Source of the DNA: Burkholderia ambifaria | Lineage (GTDB): Bacteria > Pseudomonadota > Gammaproteobacteria > Burkholderiales > Burkholderiaceae | Direction of reading: 5' to 3' | Length of the DNA stretch: 64,000 bases | Assembly: GCF_001443045.1 (NCBI RefSeq) | Contig: NZ_LKPJ01000002.1 | Coordinates: 33,267-97,266, forward strand | In this document: in pieces, positions 17,508 through 26,712 of the stretch | How positions within the stretch are numbered: position 1 is the stretch's first letter | How the letters are laid out: every line of letters begins with the position of its first letter | Notes under the pieces: generated by a model | Told to the model about the DNA's origin: nothing | Database searches by the model: none | The model's input: the letters and a program-made list of their open reading frames with translations, nothing else | Made by a program: the position numbers and the translations under genes

Positions 17508-18230
17508 ATGGCGATTCTTGAAATGCTCGGCTTCGGAACCGAGGGCTGGGGCGGCGTGCTGTTGCTCGCCGCGCTGATGACGGTCGCGCTGACGCTCGCC
17601 GCGCTCGCGGTCGGTGCCGTGATCGGCGCGGCGATCGCGGCGGCGAAGCTGTCACGCCACCGCAGCGCACGCCTGCTCGGCGACCTGTACACGACGGTGT
17701 TTCGCGGCGTGCCCGAACTGCTCGTCATCTACCTGTTCTATTTCGGCGGTTCGACGCTTGTCACGACCGTCGGCCAGTGGTTCGGCGCGGAAGGCTTCAT
17801 CGGCGTGCCGCCGTTCGTGATCGGTGCGCTCGCGGTAGGGATGATTTCCGGCGCGTACCAGGCCGAGGTGTATCGCGCGGCCGTGCTCGCGGTGTCGAAG
17901 GGCGAGCTCGAAGCGGCGCGCTCGATCGGCATGCCGCGCAGCATGGTCCTGCGCCGCATCCTGATTCCGCAGGTGCTGCGCTTCGCGCTGCCCGGCATCG
18001 GCAACGTATGGCAGCTGAGCCTGAAGGATTCGGCGCTGATCTCGGTCACCGGGCTCGCCGAGCTGCTGCGCACGAGCCAGATCGCGGCGAACTCGACGCA
18101 TCAGTACTTCGTGTTCTTCGTCGCGGGCGGCGCGCTCTATCTGGTCATGACGGGCCTGTCGAACCGCGTGTTCAACCGGGCCGAAGCGATCGTCGGTCGC
18201 TCGTTCCGCCGCAATTTCGCGCGCAACTGA
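17508..18230 (+). CDS. basic amino acid ABC transporter permease (HisQ/ArtQ type)
   Basis: 240-aa inner-membrane permease with about five hydrophobic segments and an EAA loop near 140-160 (Glu-Ala-Ala-Arg-Ser-Ile-Gly-Met-Pro). A GGGAGG ribosome site lies 5 bases before the ATG. The partner permease starts 12 bases after its stop. Confidence 0.88.
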   Translation: MAILEMLGFGTEGWGGVLLLAALMTVALTLAALAVGAVIGAAIAAAKLSRHRSARLLGDLYTTVFRGVPELLVIYLFYFGGSTLVTTVGQWFGAEGFIGVPPFVIGALAVGMISGAYQAEVYRAAVLAVSKGELEAARSIGMPRSMVLRRILIPQVLRFALPGIGNVWQLSLKDSALISVTGLAELLRTSQIAANSTHQYFVFFVAGGALYLVMTGLSNRVFNRAEAIVGRSFRRNFARN

Positions 18231-18242
18231 CGGAGAGCACGC

Positions 18243-18989
18243 ATGTCAATCGATATCGACTTCATCCTCGACACGCTGCGCCAGCTGCTCGCGGCCGTGC
18301 CGACCACGCTGGGCCTGTTCTTCGCGTCGCTCGTGCTCGGCGGCCTGCTGTCGCTCGTGATCGTCACGATGCGCGTGTCGCCGCACTGGCTGCCGAACCG
18401 CTTCGCGCGTGCGTACATCCTCGTGTTCCGCGGCTCGCCGCTGCTGATCCAGATGTTTCTCGTGTATTACGGGCTCGGCCAGTTCGGCGTGATTCGCGAA
18501 AGCTTCATGTGGCCGCTGCTGCGCGAGCCGTACGTCTGCGCGGTGCTGTCGCTCGCGCTGTGCACGGCCGGCTACACGGCCGAGATCGTGCGCGGCGGGC
18601 TGATGGCCGTGCCGGTCGGGCAGATCGAGGCCGGTTACTCGATCGGCCTGTCGGGCTTCGCGCTGCTGCGCCGCGTGATCGGCCCGATCGCGTTGCGCCA
18701 GTGCCTGCCCGCGTATTCGACCGAAGCCGTGCTGCTGGTCAAGTCGACCGCGCTCGCCAGCCTCGTGACCGTGTGGGAAGTGACGGGCGTCGCGCAGCAG
18801 ATCATCCAGCAGACCTACAGGACGACCGAAGTGTTCGTGTGCGCGGCGCTCATCTATCTGGGCCTGAACTTCATCGTCGTGCGCCTGCTCGGTGCGCTCG
18901 AATGGCGGCTCTCCGGTCACCTGCGCGCGCCGAAGCCGTCCGCCGCACCCGCCGCGACGACACGCAATCCCCGGCGCGTGGCGTCCTGA
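18243..18989 (+). CDS. basic amino acid ABC transporter permease (HisM/ArtM type)
   Basis: 248-aa permease. It has an EAA-like loop near 135-155 (Glu-Ala-Gly-Tyr-Ser-Ile-Gly-Leu-Ser-Gly) and the Val-Phe-Arg-Gly-Ser-Pro-Leu-Leu-Ile-Gln-Met segment common to HisM and ArtM. The last 25 residues form a Pro/Ala/Arg-rich cytoplasmic tail. It makes the channel with the 17508 permease. Confidence 0.88.
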   Translation: MSIDIDFILDTLRQLLAAVPTTLGLFFASLVLGGLLSLVIVTMRVSPHWLPNRFARAYILVFRGSPLLIQMFLVYYGLGQFGVIRESFMWPLLREPYVCAVLSLALCTAGYTAEIVRGGLMAVPVGQIEAGYSIGLSGFALLRRVIGPIALRQCLPAYSTEAVLLVKSTALASLVTVWEVTGVAQQIIQQTYRTTEVFVCAALIYLGLNFIVVRLLGALEWRLSGHLRAPKPSAAPAATTRNPRRVAS

Positions 18990-19017
18990 GCGTCCCCGTC
19001 CTTTCCAGGAGAATTCG

Positions 19018-19809
19018 ATGAACACCGCTGCTCCCGTTGCGCTGTCGGTCAAGAACATCCACAAGTCGTTCGGCGATCACCACGTGCTGAAGGGCATCTC
19101 GCTCGACGCGCACGAAGGCGACGTCATCTCGATCCTCGGCGCGAGCGGCTCGGGCAAGAGCACCTTCCTGCGCTGCCTGAACCTGCTCGAAACGCCCGAC
19201 GACGGCTCCGTCGCGCTGGCCGGCGAGGAACTGAAGATGAAGCGGGCGCGCGACGGCAAGCTGCAGCCGGGCGACCGGCGGCAGGTCGATCGCATCCGCT
19301 CGCAGCTCGGGATGGTGTTCCAGAACTTCAATCTGTGGTCGCACATGACCGTGCTCGACAATCTCGTCGAAGGGCCGTTGCGCGTGCTGAAGCGCAGCCG
19401 CGCGGAAGCGGTCGAGGAAGCCGAGGCGCTGCTCGCGCGCGTCGGCCTCGCGGACAAGCGCGGCTACTATCCGGCACACCTGTCGGGCGGCCAGCAGCAG
19501 CGCGTCGCGATCGCGCGGGCGCTCGCGATGCATCCGAAGGTAATGCTGTTCGACGAACCGACGTCGGCGCTCGACCCGGAGCTGGTCGGCGAAGTGCTGC
19601 GCGTGATGCGCTCGCTCGCGGAGGAAGGGCGCACCATGCTGGTCGTTACGCACGAAATGGGCTTCGCGCGGCACGTGTCGAATCGCGTGATGTTCCTGCA
19701 TCAGGGCGAGGTCGATTCGGACGGGCCGCCCGATGCGTTGTTCGGCGGCCAGTGTTCCGAGCGCTTCCGCCAGTTCGTGTCGAGCCATCACGACCGCGCC
19801 GCGAACTGA
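19018..19809 (+). CDS. basic amino acid ABC transporter ATPase (HisP/ArtP type)
   Basis: 263-aa ATPase. Walker A is Gly-Ala-Ser-Gly-Ser-Gly-Lys-Ser-Thr near 42. The family insert before the Q-loop (Arg-Arg-Gln-Val-Asp-Arg-Ile-Arg) is typical of HisP. The signature is Leu-Ser-Gly-Gly-Gln-Gln-Gln-Arg, and Walker B ends in Asp-Glu-Pro-Thr-Ser-Ala-Leu-Asp. The ATG at 19018 follows CAGGAG. The lyase homologue starts 7 bases after its stop, so it is almost certainly co-transcribed. Confidence 0.9.
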   Translation: MNTAAPVALSVKNIHKSFGDHHVLKGISLDAHEGDVISILGASGSGKSTFLRCLNLLETPDDGSVALAGEELKMKRARDGKLQPGDRRQVDRIRSQLGMVFQNFNLWSHMTVLDNLVEGPLRVLKRSRAEAVEEAEALLARVGLADKRGYYPAHLSGGQQQRVAIARALAMHPKVMLFDEPTSALDPELVGEVLRVMRSLAEEGRTMLVVTHEMGFARHVSNRVMFLHQGEVDSDGPPDALFGGQCSERFRQFVSSHHDRAAN

Positions 19810-19816
19810 GGACGTC

Positions 19817-21310
19817 ATGACCGTATTCCGTTCTGCACGGCCGCTCGACTGGCGGCAGATTGCGGCCGTCGCGGCCGGCGAACCGCTGGGGTTGACCGAC
19901 GCCGCGCGCGAGCGGATCGCCGCGGCGCGCGGGCTCGTCGACGAGATCGTCGCGCGCGGGATTCGCGCCTATGGCGTCAATACCGGCGTCGGTGCGCTGT
20001 GCGACGTGATCGTGTCGCCGGCGCAGCAGAGCACGCTGTCGCGCAACATCCTGATGAGCCACGCGGTCGGCGTCGGCATGCCGCTCGGCGCGGCCGAAAC
20101 GCGCGCGATCATCGCGGCCGCGATCAACAACTTCGCACACGGGCATTCGGGCGTGCATGCCGATGTCGTCGAACAGCTCGTCGCGCTGCTCGAACACGAT
20201 TGCCTGCCGGAGGTGCCGGCGCACGGCTCGGTCGGCTACCTGACCCACATGGCGCACGTCGGGCTCGTATGCATCGGGCACGGTCATGCGCGCCATCGCG
20301 GCGAGCGCGTGCGCGGCGACGAGGCGCTGCGCCGCATCGGTCGCGAACCGCTCGCGCTCGGTGCGAAGGAAGGCCTGAGCCTGGTCAACGGCACGCCCTG
20401 CGTCACGGGGCTCGCCGCGCTCGCGCTGGCGCGCGCGGAGCGGCTGCTCGACTGGGCCGACTGGATCGCGGCGGCGAGCTTCGAGAATCTTGGCGGGCAG
20501 CTTGCCGCGTTCGACCCGGCGTCGCTCGCGCTGCGGATCTCGCCCGGCATCGGGCACGTCGGCGCGCGCCTGCGGGCGATGCTCGCCGGCAGCCCGATGC
20601 TCGCCGCGGCGAGCGGGCGGCATACGCAGGATCCGCTCAGCCTGCGCACGATCCCGCACGTGCACGGCGCGGCGCGCGACGTGTTCGCGGTGACGGCGGA
20701 AGTCGTCGACCGCGAGCTCGCGTCCGTCACGGACAATCCGATCGTCGCCGGTACGCGCGACGCGCCGGTCGTTCATTCGCAGGCGCATGCGGTCGGCGCG
20801 GGCATCGCGCTGGCGATGGACAGCCTCGCGGCGGCCATGGCGCAGGTGGCGGCCATCGCCGAGCGGCGGCTGGACCGTCTCGTCAATCCGCTCGTGAGCG
20901 GGCTGCCGGCGTTTCTCGCGGCGCCCGGCGGCACGTGTTCGGGGTTCATGATCGCGCAGTACACGGCGGTCGCGCTCGTCGCGCAGAATCAGCGACTGGC
21001 GGCGCCGGCGAGCCTCGACGGCGGCATTACATCGGGGCTGCAGGAAGATCACCTGTGTCATGCGACGCCGGCCGCGCTGAAGGCGCTCGACATCATCGAG
21101 AACGCGACGCGCGTGCTCGCGATCGAGTTGCTGGCCGCCGCGCAGGCGTACGATCTGCAGGCGAGCGAAACGGAGCGGGCGGCGTCGACCGATGCGCTGT
21201 GGCGACAGGTGCGCGAACGGGTGAGCGCGTATCACGACGACCGGCCGCTTGCCGACGACATCGCGATCGCGGCCGGGATCGTCGCGGGCGAGCCGCCGTC
21301 CGTGCTGTAG
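19817..21310 (+). CDS. histidine/aromatic ammonia-lyase family protein lacking the MIO tripeptide
   Basis: 497-aa homologue of histidine ammonia-lyase, of normal length and with the family fold blocks. These include Tyr52-Gly-Val-Asn-Thr-Gly, His82, Asn191 in Asn-Gly-Thr-Pro, Gln271-Asp ... Arg277, Thr-Asp-Asn-Pro at 305-308 and Gln-Glu410-Asp-His. The cofactor loop is different. Gly-Ser-Val-Gly (137-140) runs straight into Tyr-Leu-Thr-His-Met, where HAL has Ala-Ser-Gly-Asp-Leu-Ala before Pro-Leu-Ala-His-Met. The tripeptide that cyclises to MIO is therefore deleted. Positions equivalent to HAL Tyr280 and Phe329 are Leu274 and Ala323. The reading frame is intact and lies in an importer operon under a HutC-like gene, so the protein is probably functional with different chemistry. 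The reaction is unknown. Confidence 0.85.
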   Translation: MTVFRSARPLDWRQIAAVAAGEPLGLTDAARERIAAARGLVDEIVARGIRAYGVNTGVGALCDVIVSPAQQSTLSRNILMSHAVGVGMPLGAAETRAIIAAAINNFAHGHSGVHADVVEQLVALLEHDCLPEVPAHGSVGYLTHMAHVGLVCIGHGHARHRGERVRGDEALRRIGREPLALGAKEGLSLVNGTPCVTGLAALALARAERLLDWADWIAAASFENLGGQLAAFDPASLALRISPGIGHVGARLRAMLAGSPMLAAASGRHTQDPLSLRTIPHVHGAARDVFAVTAEVVDRELASVTDNPIVAGTRDAPVVHSQAHAVGAGIALAMDSLAAAMAQVAAIAERRLDRLVNPLVSGLPAFLAAPGGTCSGFMIAQYTAVALVAQNQRLAAPASLDGGITSGLQEDHLCHATPAALKALDIIENATRVLAIELLAAAQAYDLQASETERAASTDALWRQVRERVSAYHDDRPLADDIAIAAGIVAGEPPSVL

Positions 21311-21372
21311 CGGCACGACGCGCGACGCGTGACGCGCGGCGGGGCATCCAACCTTCATTCGGTCGAGGGCGC

Positions 21373-22128
21373 ATGAACGAAACGGAACGATACATACCGG
21401 CGCGGCGGGCGGTCGCATCGGGCGACGACGTGCCGGCACGCGCGCTGCCGGCGTACCAGCAGATCAAGCGCTACGTCGTCGAGCGGATCGCGAACGGCGA
21501 CTGGAAGCCGGGCGGCGCGATTCCGACCGAGGCCGAACTGGTCAAGGAGTTCGGCGTTGCCCGGATGACGGTGTCGCGCGCGCTGCGCGAGCTGACCGCC
21601 GAGCGCGTGCTGACGCGCATCCAGGGCGCCGGCACGTTCGTCGAGCGCCGGCATTACGAATCGACGGTGCTGGAAATCCGCAACATCGCGGACGAGATCG
21701 CGGAGCGCGGTCACCGGCACAGCGCACGCGTGCTGCTGATCGAGCGCAGCGTCGAGCCGGAAGCGATCGATGCGCTGGGGCTGCGGTCGGGTCCCGTGTT
21801 TCATTCGCGCATCGTGCACTACGAGGAAGACGAGCCGATCCAGTTCGAGGATCGCTACGTCAACCCGGCATTGTTTCCCGACTACCTGGAGCAGGATTTC
21901 ACGATCGAGACGCCGAACCATTACATGGTGCGGCTGGCGCCGATCCAGCGCGCGGAGTTCCGGATCTACGCGGAGAAGCCGAATGCGCAGGTGCGTCGGC
22001 ATCTCGTCATGGAAATCGGCGAACCGTGTCTGTTATTGAGCCGCCGCACATGGGTCGGCGAGCACGTCGCCACGTCGGTCAGGCTGTGGCATCCGGCGTC
22101 GCGGTTTCATCTGGCGGGGAGGATGTAG
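21373..22128 (+). CDS. GntR/HutC-family transcriptional regulator
   Basis: 251-aa regulator. A winged helix-turn-helix (about 25-95) includes Tyr-Gln-Gln-Ile-Lys, Pro-Thr-Glu-Ala-Glu-Leu and Thr-Val-Ser-Arg-Ala-Leu-Arg-Glu-Leu. It is followed by a UTRA ligand domain (about 105-245) ending in a Trp-His-Pro block, as in HutC, the urocanate-sensing repressor of histidine use. It lies 62 bases after the lyase homologue on the same strand. The best matching operator I see is TTGTATAGACAA at 16482-16493, upstream of the operon. The effector is probably a product or intermediate of the local pathway rather than urocanate itself; that is inference. Confidence 0.88.
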   Translation: MNETERYIPARRAVASGDDVPARALPAYQQIKRYVVERIANGDWKPGGAIPTEAELVKEFGVARMTVSRALRELTAERVLTRIQGAGTFVERRHYESTVLEIRNIADEIAERGHRHSARVLLIERSVEPEAIDALGLRSGPVFHSRIVHYEEDEPIQFEDRYVNPALFPDYLEQDFTIETPNHYMVRLAPIQRAEFRIYAEKPNAQVRRHLVMEIGEPCLLLSRRTWVGEHVATSVRLWHPASRFHLAGRM

Positions 22129-22349
22129 GGTATCGGCGCCGTTGGCGTGCAGCCGTTTGCGTATGGGTCGAGATGCCCGGGATGTCGCAGTCGGGCACTT
22201 GCTCGACGCGCCTGCCGCAGCCGGCGGCGGACGAAAGATCGGCGGCCGCGCTGCGTACCTTCCCCACGGGATGCTCGGCCTCGATTGCCGAGCCGGCTGC
22301 CGCAATGGCGTCACGATCTTGCGCGGCGCTCGTGCGCGCCTGATGCTGC
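22129..22349. other. non-coding gap before acyl-CoA dehydrogenase remnant
   Basis: No supported gene. Short frames on both strands show no recognisable domain, and there is no strong terminator. It separates the HutC-like gene from a decayed gene. Confidence 0.5.
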
Positions 22350-22749
22350 GTGGCCGTGGCCGAGCGCATGCTGTCGATGGCGTTGACGTATGCGATGGAG
22401 CGCAAGCAGTTCGGCAAGCCGATCGCCGATTTCCAGCTCGTGCAGGCGATGCTCGCCGACAGCAAGGCCGAAATCTATGCGGCGCGCTGCATGGTGGTGG
22501 ATGCCGCGCGCCGGCGCGACGCGAAGCTGCCGGTGAGCACCGAGGCGTCGTGCGCGAAGCTGTTCGCGTCCGGGATGTGCGGGCGCGTGGCCGATCGCGC
22601 CGTGCAGATTTTCGGCGGCGCGGGCTATATGGCCGAGTACGGTATCGCGCGCTTCTATCGCGACGTGCGCCCTGTTCCGCCTCTACGAGGGCACGACCCG
22701 GATCCAGCAACTGGTGATCGCGCGCAACATGATCCGTGATGCGCGATGA
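22350..22749 (+). pseudogene. acyl-CoA dehydrogenase, C-terminal remnant with a frameshift
   Basis: About 130 residues match the C-terminal helical domain of acyl-CoA dehydrogenases: Met-Glu-Arg-Lys-Gln-Phe-Gly-Lys-Pro-Ile near residue 17 and Gln-Ile-Phe-Gly-Gly-Ala-Gly-Tyr-Met near 86. The full enzyme is about 380 residues, so roughly the first two thirds are missing. After Arg-Asp-Val-Arg, one extra C at about 22671 shifts the frame. Reading from 22672 in the other frame gives Leu-Phe-Arg-Leu-Tyr-Glu-Gly-Thr-Thr ... Arg-Asp-Ala-Arg and a stop at 22747-22749, the expected family ending. Truncation plus frameshift indicates a dead gene. Confidence 0.85.
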
Positions 22750-23193
22750 CGGGCGTCGGAAAAGGTGCCGCAGTGCCGCGGCGGGATGGAGCCGGCACGC
22801 CGAACGACAGCGCGGCGAATGGCCGGCGGGCGCCGGCGCGGCCGGGCTCGAACGGCGCGCGCCGCGACGATGCGAACCGGGCATGGGTGAAAGGCGCCCC
22901 CCATTACGACTGGATGGGTCACGCGCCGCCTTTCGATATTCGCGACTGATCGGCCGCCGGCCTTTCATCCGACATGCGTCGGCCGACGGCCCGCAGGCGG
23001 AGTCTCGCGCCCGGTCGGCTGGATACCATTTGCTGTCGCGATGTCGATTGCCGTTTGCGCAAAGTGTGGCAAGAATGCTGATGGCCGGCAGCCGGCCCGA
23101 TGCAGCTGTGCGCGACGACGCGATCCGCGTGCCGGCCACCCGATCCGGCGGCGGACAGGTCGCGCCGACAGCTTTCTTCAACCCCAACGATCC
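22750..23193. other. intergenic region upstream of pyruvate carboxylase
   Basis: No gene with family support. A 67-codon frame at 22746-22949 overlaps the remnant stop and is composition-biased. The pyruvate carboxylase promoter must lie here, but I cannot assign boxes with confidence. Confidence 0.4.
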
Positions 23194-26100
23194 ATGGCAG
23201 CCGTGACTCCTACCCCCATCCAGTCCATCCTGATCGCGAACCGCTCGGAAATCTCGATTCGCGTGATGCGTGCCGCCGCCGAGCTGAACATGCGTACGGT
23301 GGCGATCTATTCGAAGGAAGACCGGCTCGCGCTGCATCGCTTCAAGGCGGACGAGAGCTACCTGATCGGCGAGGGCAAGAAGCCGCTCGCCGCGTATCTG
23401 GACATCGACGACATCCTGCGCGTCGCGCGGCTGGCGAAAGTCGATGCGATCCATCCGGGCTACGGCTTCCTGTCCGAGAATCCCGATTTCGCGCAGGCCG
23501 TGATCGACGCCGGCATTCGCTGGATCGGCCCGTCGCCGGACGTGATGCGCACGCTCGGCAACAAGGTGGCCGCGCGCAACGCGGCGATCGCCGCCGGCGT
23601 GCCGGTGATGCCCGCGACCGCGCCGCTGCCGGACGATCTCGCTGCATGCAAGGCGCTGGCCGCGGAAGTCGGTTATCCGCTGATGCTGAAGGCGAGCTGG
23701 GGCGGCGGCGGACGCGGGATGCGCGTGCTCGAGAACGAGCGCGATCTCGAGACCCTGCTGCCCGTCGCGCGCCGCGAGGCGCTGGCCGCGTTCGGCAACG
23801 ACGAGGTGTACGTCGAAAAACTCGTGCGCAATGCGCGCCACGTCGAGGTGCAGGTGCTCGGCGACCTGCACGGCACGGTCGTGCATTTGTACGAGCGCGA
23901 CTGCACGGTGCAGCGGCGCAACCAGAAGGTGGTCGAACGCGCACCGGCGCCGTATCTCGATCGCGACGGCCGTCACGCGCTGTGCGAATCGGCGCTGCGC
24001 CTGATGCGCGCGGTCGGCTATACGCACGCGGGCACCGTCGAATTCCTGATGGACGCCGACACCGGCCAGTTCTACTTCATCGAGGTGAACCCGCGCATCC
24101 AGGTCGAGCACACGGTGACGGAGATGATCACCGGGATCGACATCGTGAAGGCGCAGATCCGCATCACCGAAGGCGGCCGGATCGGGTTGGCCGAGGACGC
24201 GACGGACGGCGACGGCGCGCTCGTCGCGCGCGCGGCCGGCGTGCCGGAACAGCAGGCGATTCCGCTGAACGGCAACGCGCTGCAATGCCGGATCACGACC
24301 GAGGATCCGGAGAACGACTTCCTGCCCGACTACGGGCGACTTACCGCCTATCGCAGCGCGGCGGGCTTCGGCGTGCGTCTCGACGCCGGCACCGCCTATG
24401 GCGGCGCGGTGATCACGCCGTACTACGACTCGCTGCTCGTGAAGGTGACGACCTGGGCGCCGACGGCGGCCGAATCGATTCATCGGATGGATCGCGCGCT
24501 GCGCGAGTTCCGCATTCGCGGCGTCACGTCGAACCTGCAGTTCCTCGAGAACGTGATCAACCACCCGTCCTTCATCGCGGGCGACGTGACGACGCGCTTC
24601 ATCGACAAGACGCCGGAGTTGCTCGCATTCGCGAAGCGCGGCGATCGCGCGACGAAGCTGCTGCGCTATCTCGGCGAGCTGAACGTGAACGGCAACGCCG
24701 AGATGAGCGGCCGCACGCTGCCGGCACTGCCGTTGTCGAAACCCGTGCTGCCGAAGATCGATACGGCCGTGGCGATCCCGGCCGGCACACGCGATCGCCT
24801 GCGCGAGCTCGGCCCGGAGAAATTCGCGAGCTGGATGCTCGACCAGAAGCAGGTGCTGCTGACCGACACGACGATGCGCGACGCGCACCAGTCGCTGTTC
24901 GCGACGCGCATGCGCACGGCCGACATGCTGCCGATCGCGCCGTTCTACGCGCGCGAGCTGTCGCAGCTGTTCTCGCTCGAATGCTGGGGCGGCGCGACCT
25001 TCGACGTCGCGCTGCGCTTCCTGAAGGAAGACCCGTGGGAACGGCTCGCGCTGCTGCGCGAACGCGTGCCGAACATCCTGTTCCAGATGCTGCTGCGCGG
25101 CTCGAACGCGGTCGGCTACACGAACTACGCGGACAACGTCGTGCGCTTCTTCGTGCAGCAGGCCGCGAGCGCGGGCGTCGACGTGTTCCGCGTGTTCGAC
25201 TCGCTGAACTGGGTGCGCAACATGCGCGTGGCGATCGATGCGGTGGGCGAGAGCGGGATGCTGTGCGAAGGCGCGATCTGCTACACCGGCGACCTGTTCG
25301 ACACGTCGCGCGCGAAGTACGACCTCAAGTATTACGTCGGCATCGCGCGCGAACTGCAGCAGGCCGGCGTGCACGTGCTCGGCATCAAGGACATGGCCGG
25401 CATCTGCCGTCCGCAGGCGGTCGCGACGCTCGTGAAGGCGCTCAAGGAAGAAACCGGGTTGCCGGTGCATTTCCATACGCACGACACGAGCGGGATCGCC
25501 GCGGCGTCGGTGCTCGCGGCGGTCGGTGCGGGCTGCGACGCGGTGGACGGCGCGCTCGACGCGATGAGCGGGCTCACGTCGCAGCCGAACCTGTCGAGCA
25601 TCGCGGCGGCGCTGGCCGGCAGCGAACGCGATCCGGGGCTGGATCAGGACCGCCTGCACGAGGCGTCGATGTACTGGGAAGGCGTGCGCCGCTATTACGC
25701 GCCGTTCGAATCGGAGATCCGCGCGGGCACGGCCGACGTCTATCGCCACGAGATGCCCGGCGGCCAGTACACGAACCTGCGCGAGCAGGCGCGTTCGCTC
25801 GGCATCGATCATCGCTGGACCGAGGTGTCGCGCGCGTATGCGGACGTCAACCGACTGTTCGGCGACATCGTGAAGGTCACGCCGACGTCGAAGGTGGTCG
25901 GCGACATGGCGCTGATGATGGTCGCGAACGACCTGAGCGTGGACGACGTGCGCAACCCGGACAAGGACCTCGCGTTCCCCGAGTCGGTCGTGTCGCTGTT
26001 CAAGGGCGAGCTGGGCTTCCCGCCCGACGGCTTCCCGGCCGACCTGTCGCGCAAGGTGCTCAAGAGCGAGCCGCCGGCGCCGTATCGTCCCGGCGACCAG

Positions 26101-26712
26101 ATTCCGCCGGTCGATCTCGACGCGGCACGCACGCAGGCCGAGGCCGCGTGCGAGCAGCCGCTCGACGATCAGCAACTGGCGTCCTACCTGATGTATCCGA
26201 AGCAGACCGTCGACTACTACGCGCACGTTCGCGCGTACAGCGATACGTCGGTGGTGCCGACGTCGGCGTTCCTGTACGGGCTGCAGCCGCAGGAGGAAGT
26301 GGCGATCGATATCGAGCCGGGCAAGACGCTGCTCGTGTCGCTGCAGGGGCAGCACGCCGATGCGCAGGACGGCATCGTGAAGGTGCTGTTCGAGCTGAAC
26401 GGCCAGTCGCGTTCCGCGCTGGTCGAGCAGAAGACGGTCGTGCAGGCGGGCAAGGAGCGCCATGGCCTGCAGCGCGCCGATCCGGGCAATCCGCTGCACA
26501 TCGCGGCGCCGATGCCGGGCTCGGTGGTGACGGTGGCCGTGCAGCCGGGGCAGCGTGTGACGGCCGGCACGACGCTGATCGCGCTCGAGGCGATGAAGAT
26601 GGAAACGCACATCGCGGCGGAGCGCGACTGCGAAATCGCGGCCGTGCATGTGAAGCCGGGCGAGCGGGTGGCGGCGAAGGATCTGCTGATCGAGCTGAAG
26701 GGCGAGGCCTGA
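23194..26712 (+). CDS. pyc: pyruvate carboxylase
   Basis: 1172-aa single-chain pyruvate carboxylase, the usual full length. It makes oxaloacetate from pyruvate, bicarbonate and ATP. In order it has a biotin-carboxylase domain (about 1-460, with the Gly-Gly-Gly-Gly-Arg-Gly-Met ATP loop and the Glu-Val-Asn-Pro-Arg-Ile-Gln-Val-Glu-His motif), a carboxyltransferase barrel (about 550-850, opening Asp-Thr-Thr-Met-Arg-Asp-Ala-His-Gln-Ser), the tetramerisation region, and a C-terminal biotinyl domain with Glu-Ala-Met-Lys-Met-Glu, biotinylated Lys near 1136. I chose the ATG at 23194, which begins directly before the conserved Ile-Leu-Ile-Ala-Asn-Arg block; the frame upstream to 23041 lacks conservation. 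It stands alone, with no regulator adjacent. Confidence 0.95.
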   Translation: MAAVTPTPIQSILIANRSEISIRVMRAAAELNMRTVAIYSKEDRLALHRFKADESYLIGEGKKPLAAYLDIDDILRVARLAKVDAIHPGYGFLSENPDFAQAVIDAGIRWIGPSPDVMRTLGNKVAARNAAIAAGVPVMPATAPLPDDLAACKALAAEVGYPLMLKASWGGGGRGMRVLENERDLETLLPVARREALAAFGNDEVYVEKLVRNARHVEVQVLGDLHGTVVHLYERDCTVQRRNQKVVERAPAPYLDRDGRHALCESALRLMRAVGYTHAGTVEFLMDADTGQFYFIEVNPRIQVEHTVTEMITGIDIVKAQIRITEGGRIGLAEDATDGDGALVARAAGVPEQQAIPLNGNALQCRITTEDPENDFLPDYGRLTAYRSAAGFGVRLDAGTAYGGAVITPYYDSLLVKVTTWAPTAAESIHRMDRALREFRIRGVTSNLQFLENVINHPSFIAGDVTTRFIDKTPELLAFAKRGDRATKLLRYLGELNVNGNAEMSGRTLPALPLSKPVLPKIDTAVAIPAGTRDRLRELGPEKFASWMLDQKQVLLTDTTMRDAHQSLFATRMRTADMLPIAPFYARELSQLFSLECWGGATFDVALRFLKEDPWERLALLRERVPNILFQMLLRGSNAVGYTNYADNVVRFFVQQAASAGVDVFRVFDSLNWVRNMRVAIDAVGESGMLCEGAICYTGDLFDTSRAKYDLKYYVGIARELQQAGVHVLGIKDMAGICRPQAVATLVKALKEETGLPVHFHTHDTSGIAAASVLAAVGAGCDAVDGALDAMSGLTSQPNLSSIAAALAGSERDPGLDQDRLHEASMYWEGVRRYYAPFESEIRAGTADVYRHEMPGGQYTNLREQARSLGIDHRWTEVSRAYADVNRLFGDIVKVTPTSKVVGDMALMMVANDLSVDDVRNPDKDLAFPESVVSLFKGELGFPPDGFPADLSRKVLKSEPPAPYRPGDQIPPVDLDAARTQAEAACEQPLDDQQLASYLMYPKQTVDYYAHVRAYSDTSVVPTSAFLYGLQPQEEVAIDIEPGKTLLVSLQGQHADAQDGIVKVLFELNGQSRSALVEQKTVVQAGKERHGLQRADPGNPLHIAAPMPGSVVTVAVQPGQRVTAGTTLIALEAMKMETHIAAERDCEIAAVHVKPGERVAAKDLLIELKGEA

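Noticed and set aside
22746..22949. 67-codon frame overlapping the acyl-CoA dehydrogenase remnant stop
   Set aside because: Composition-biased, no family resemblance, no clear ribosome site.
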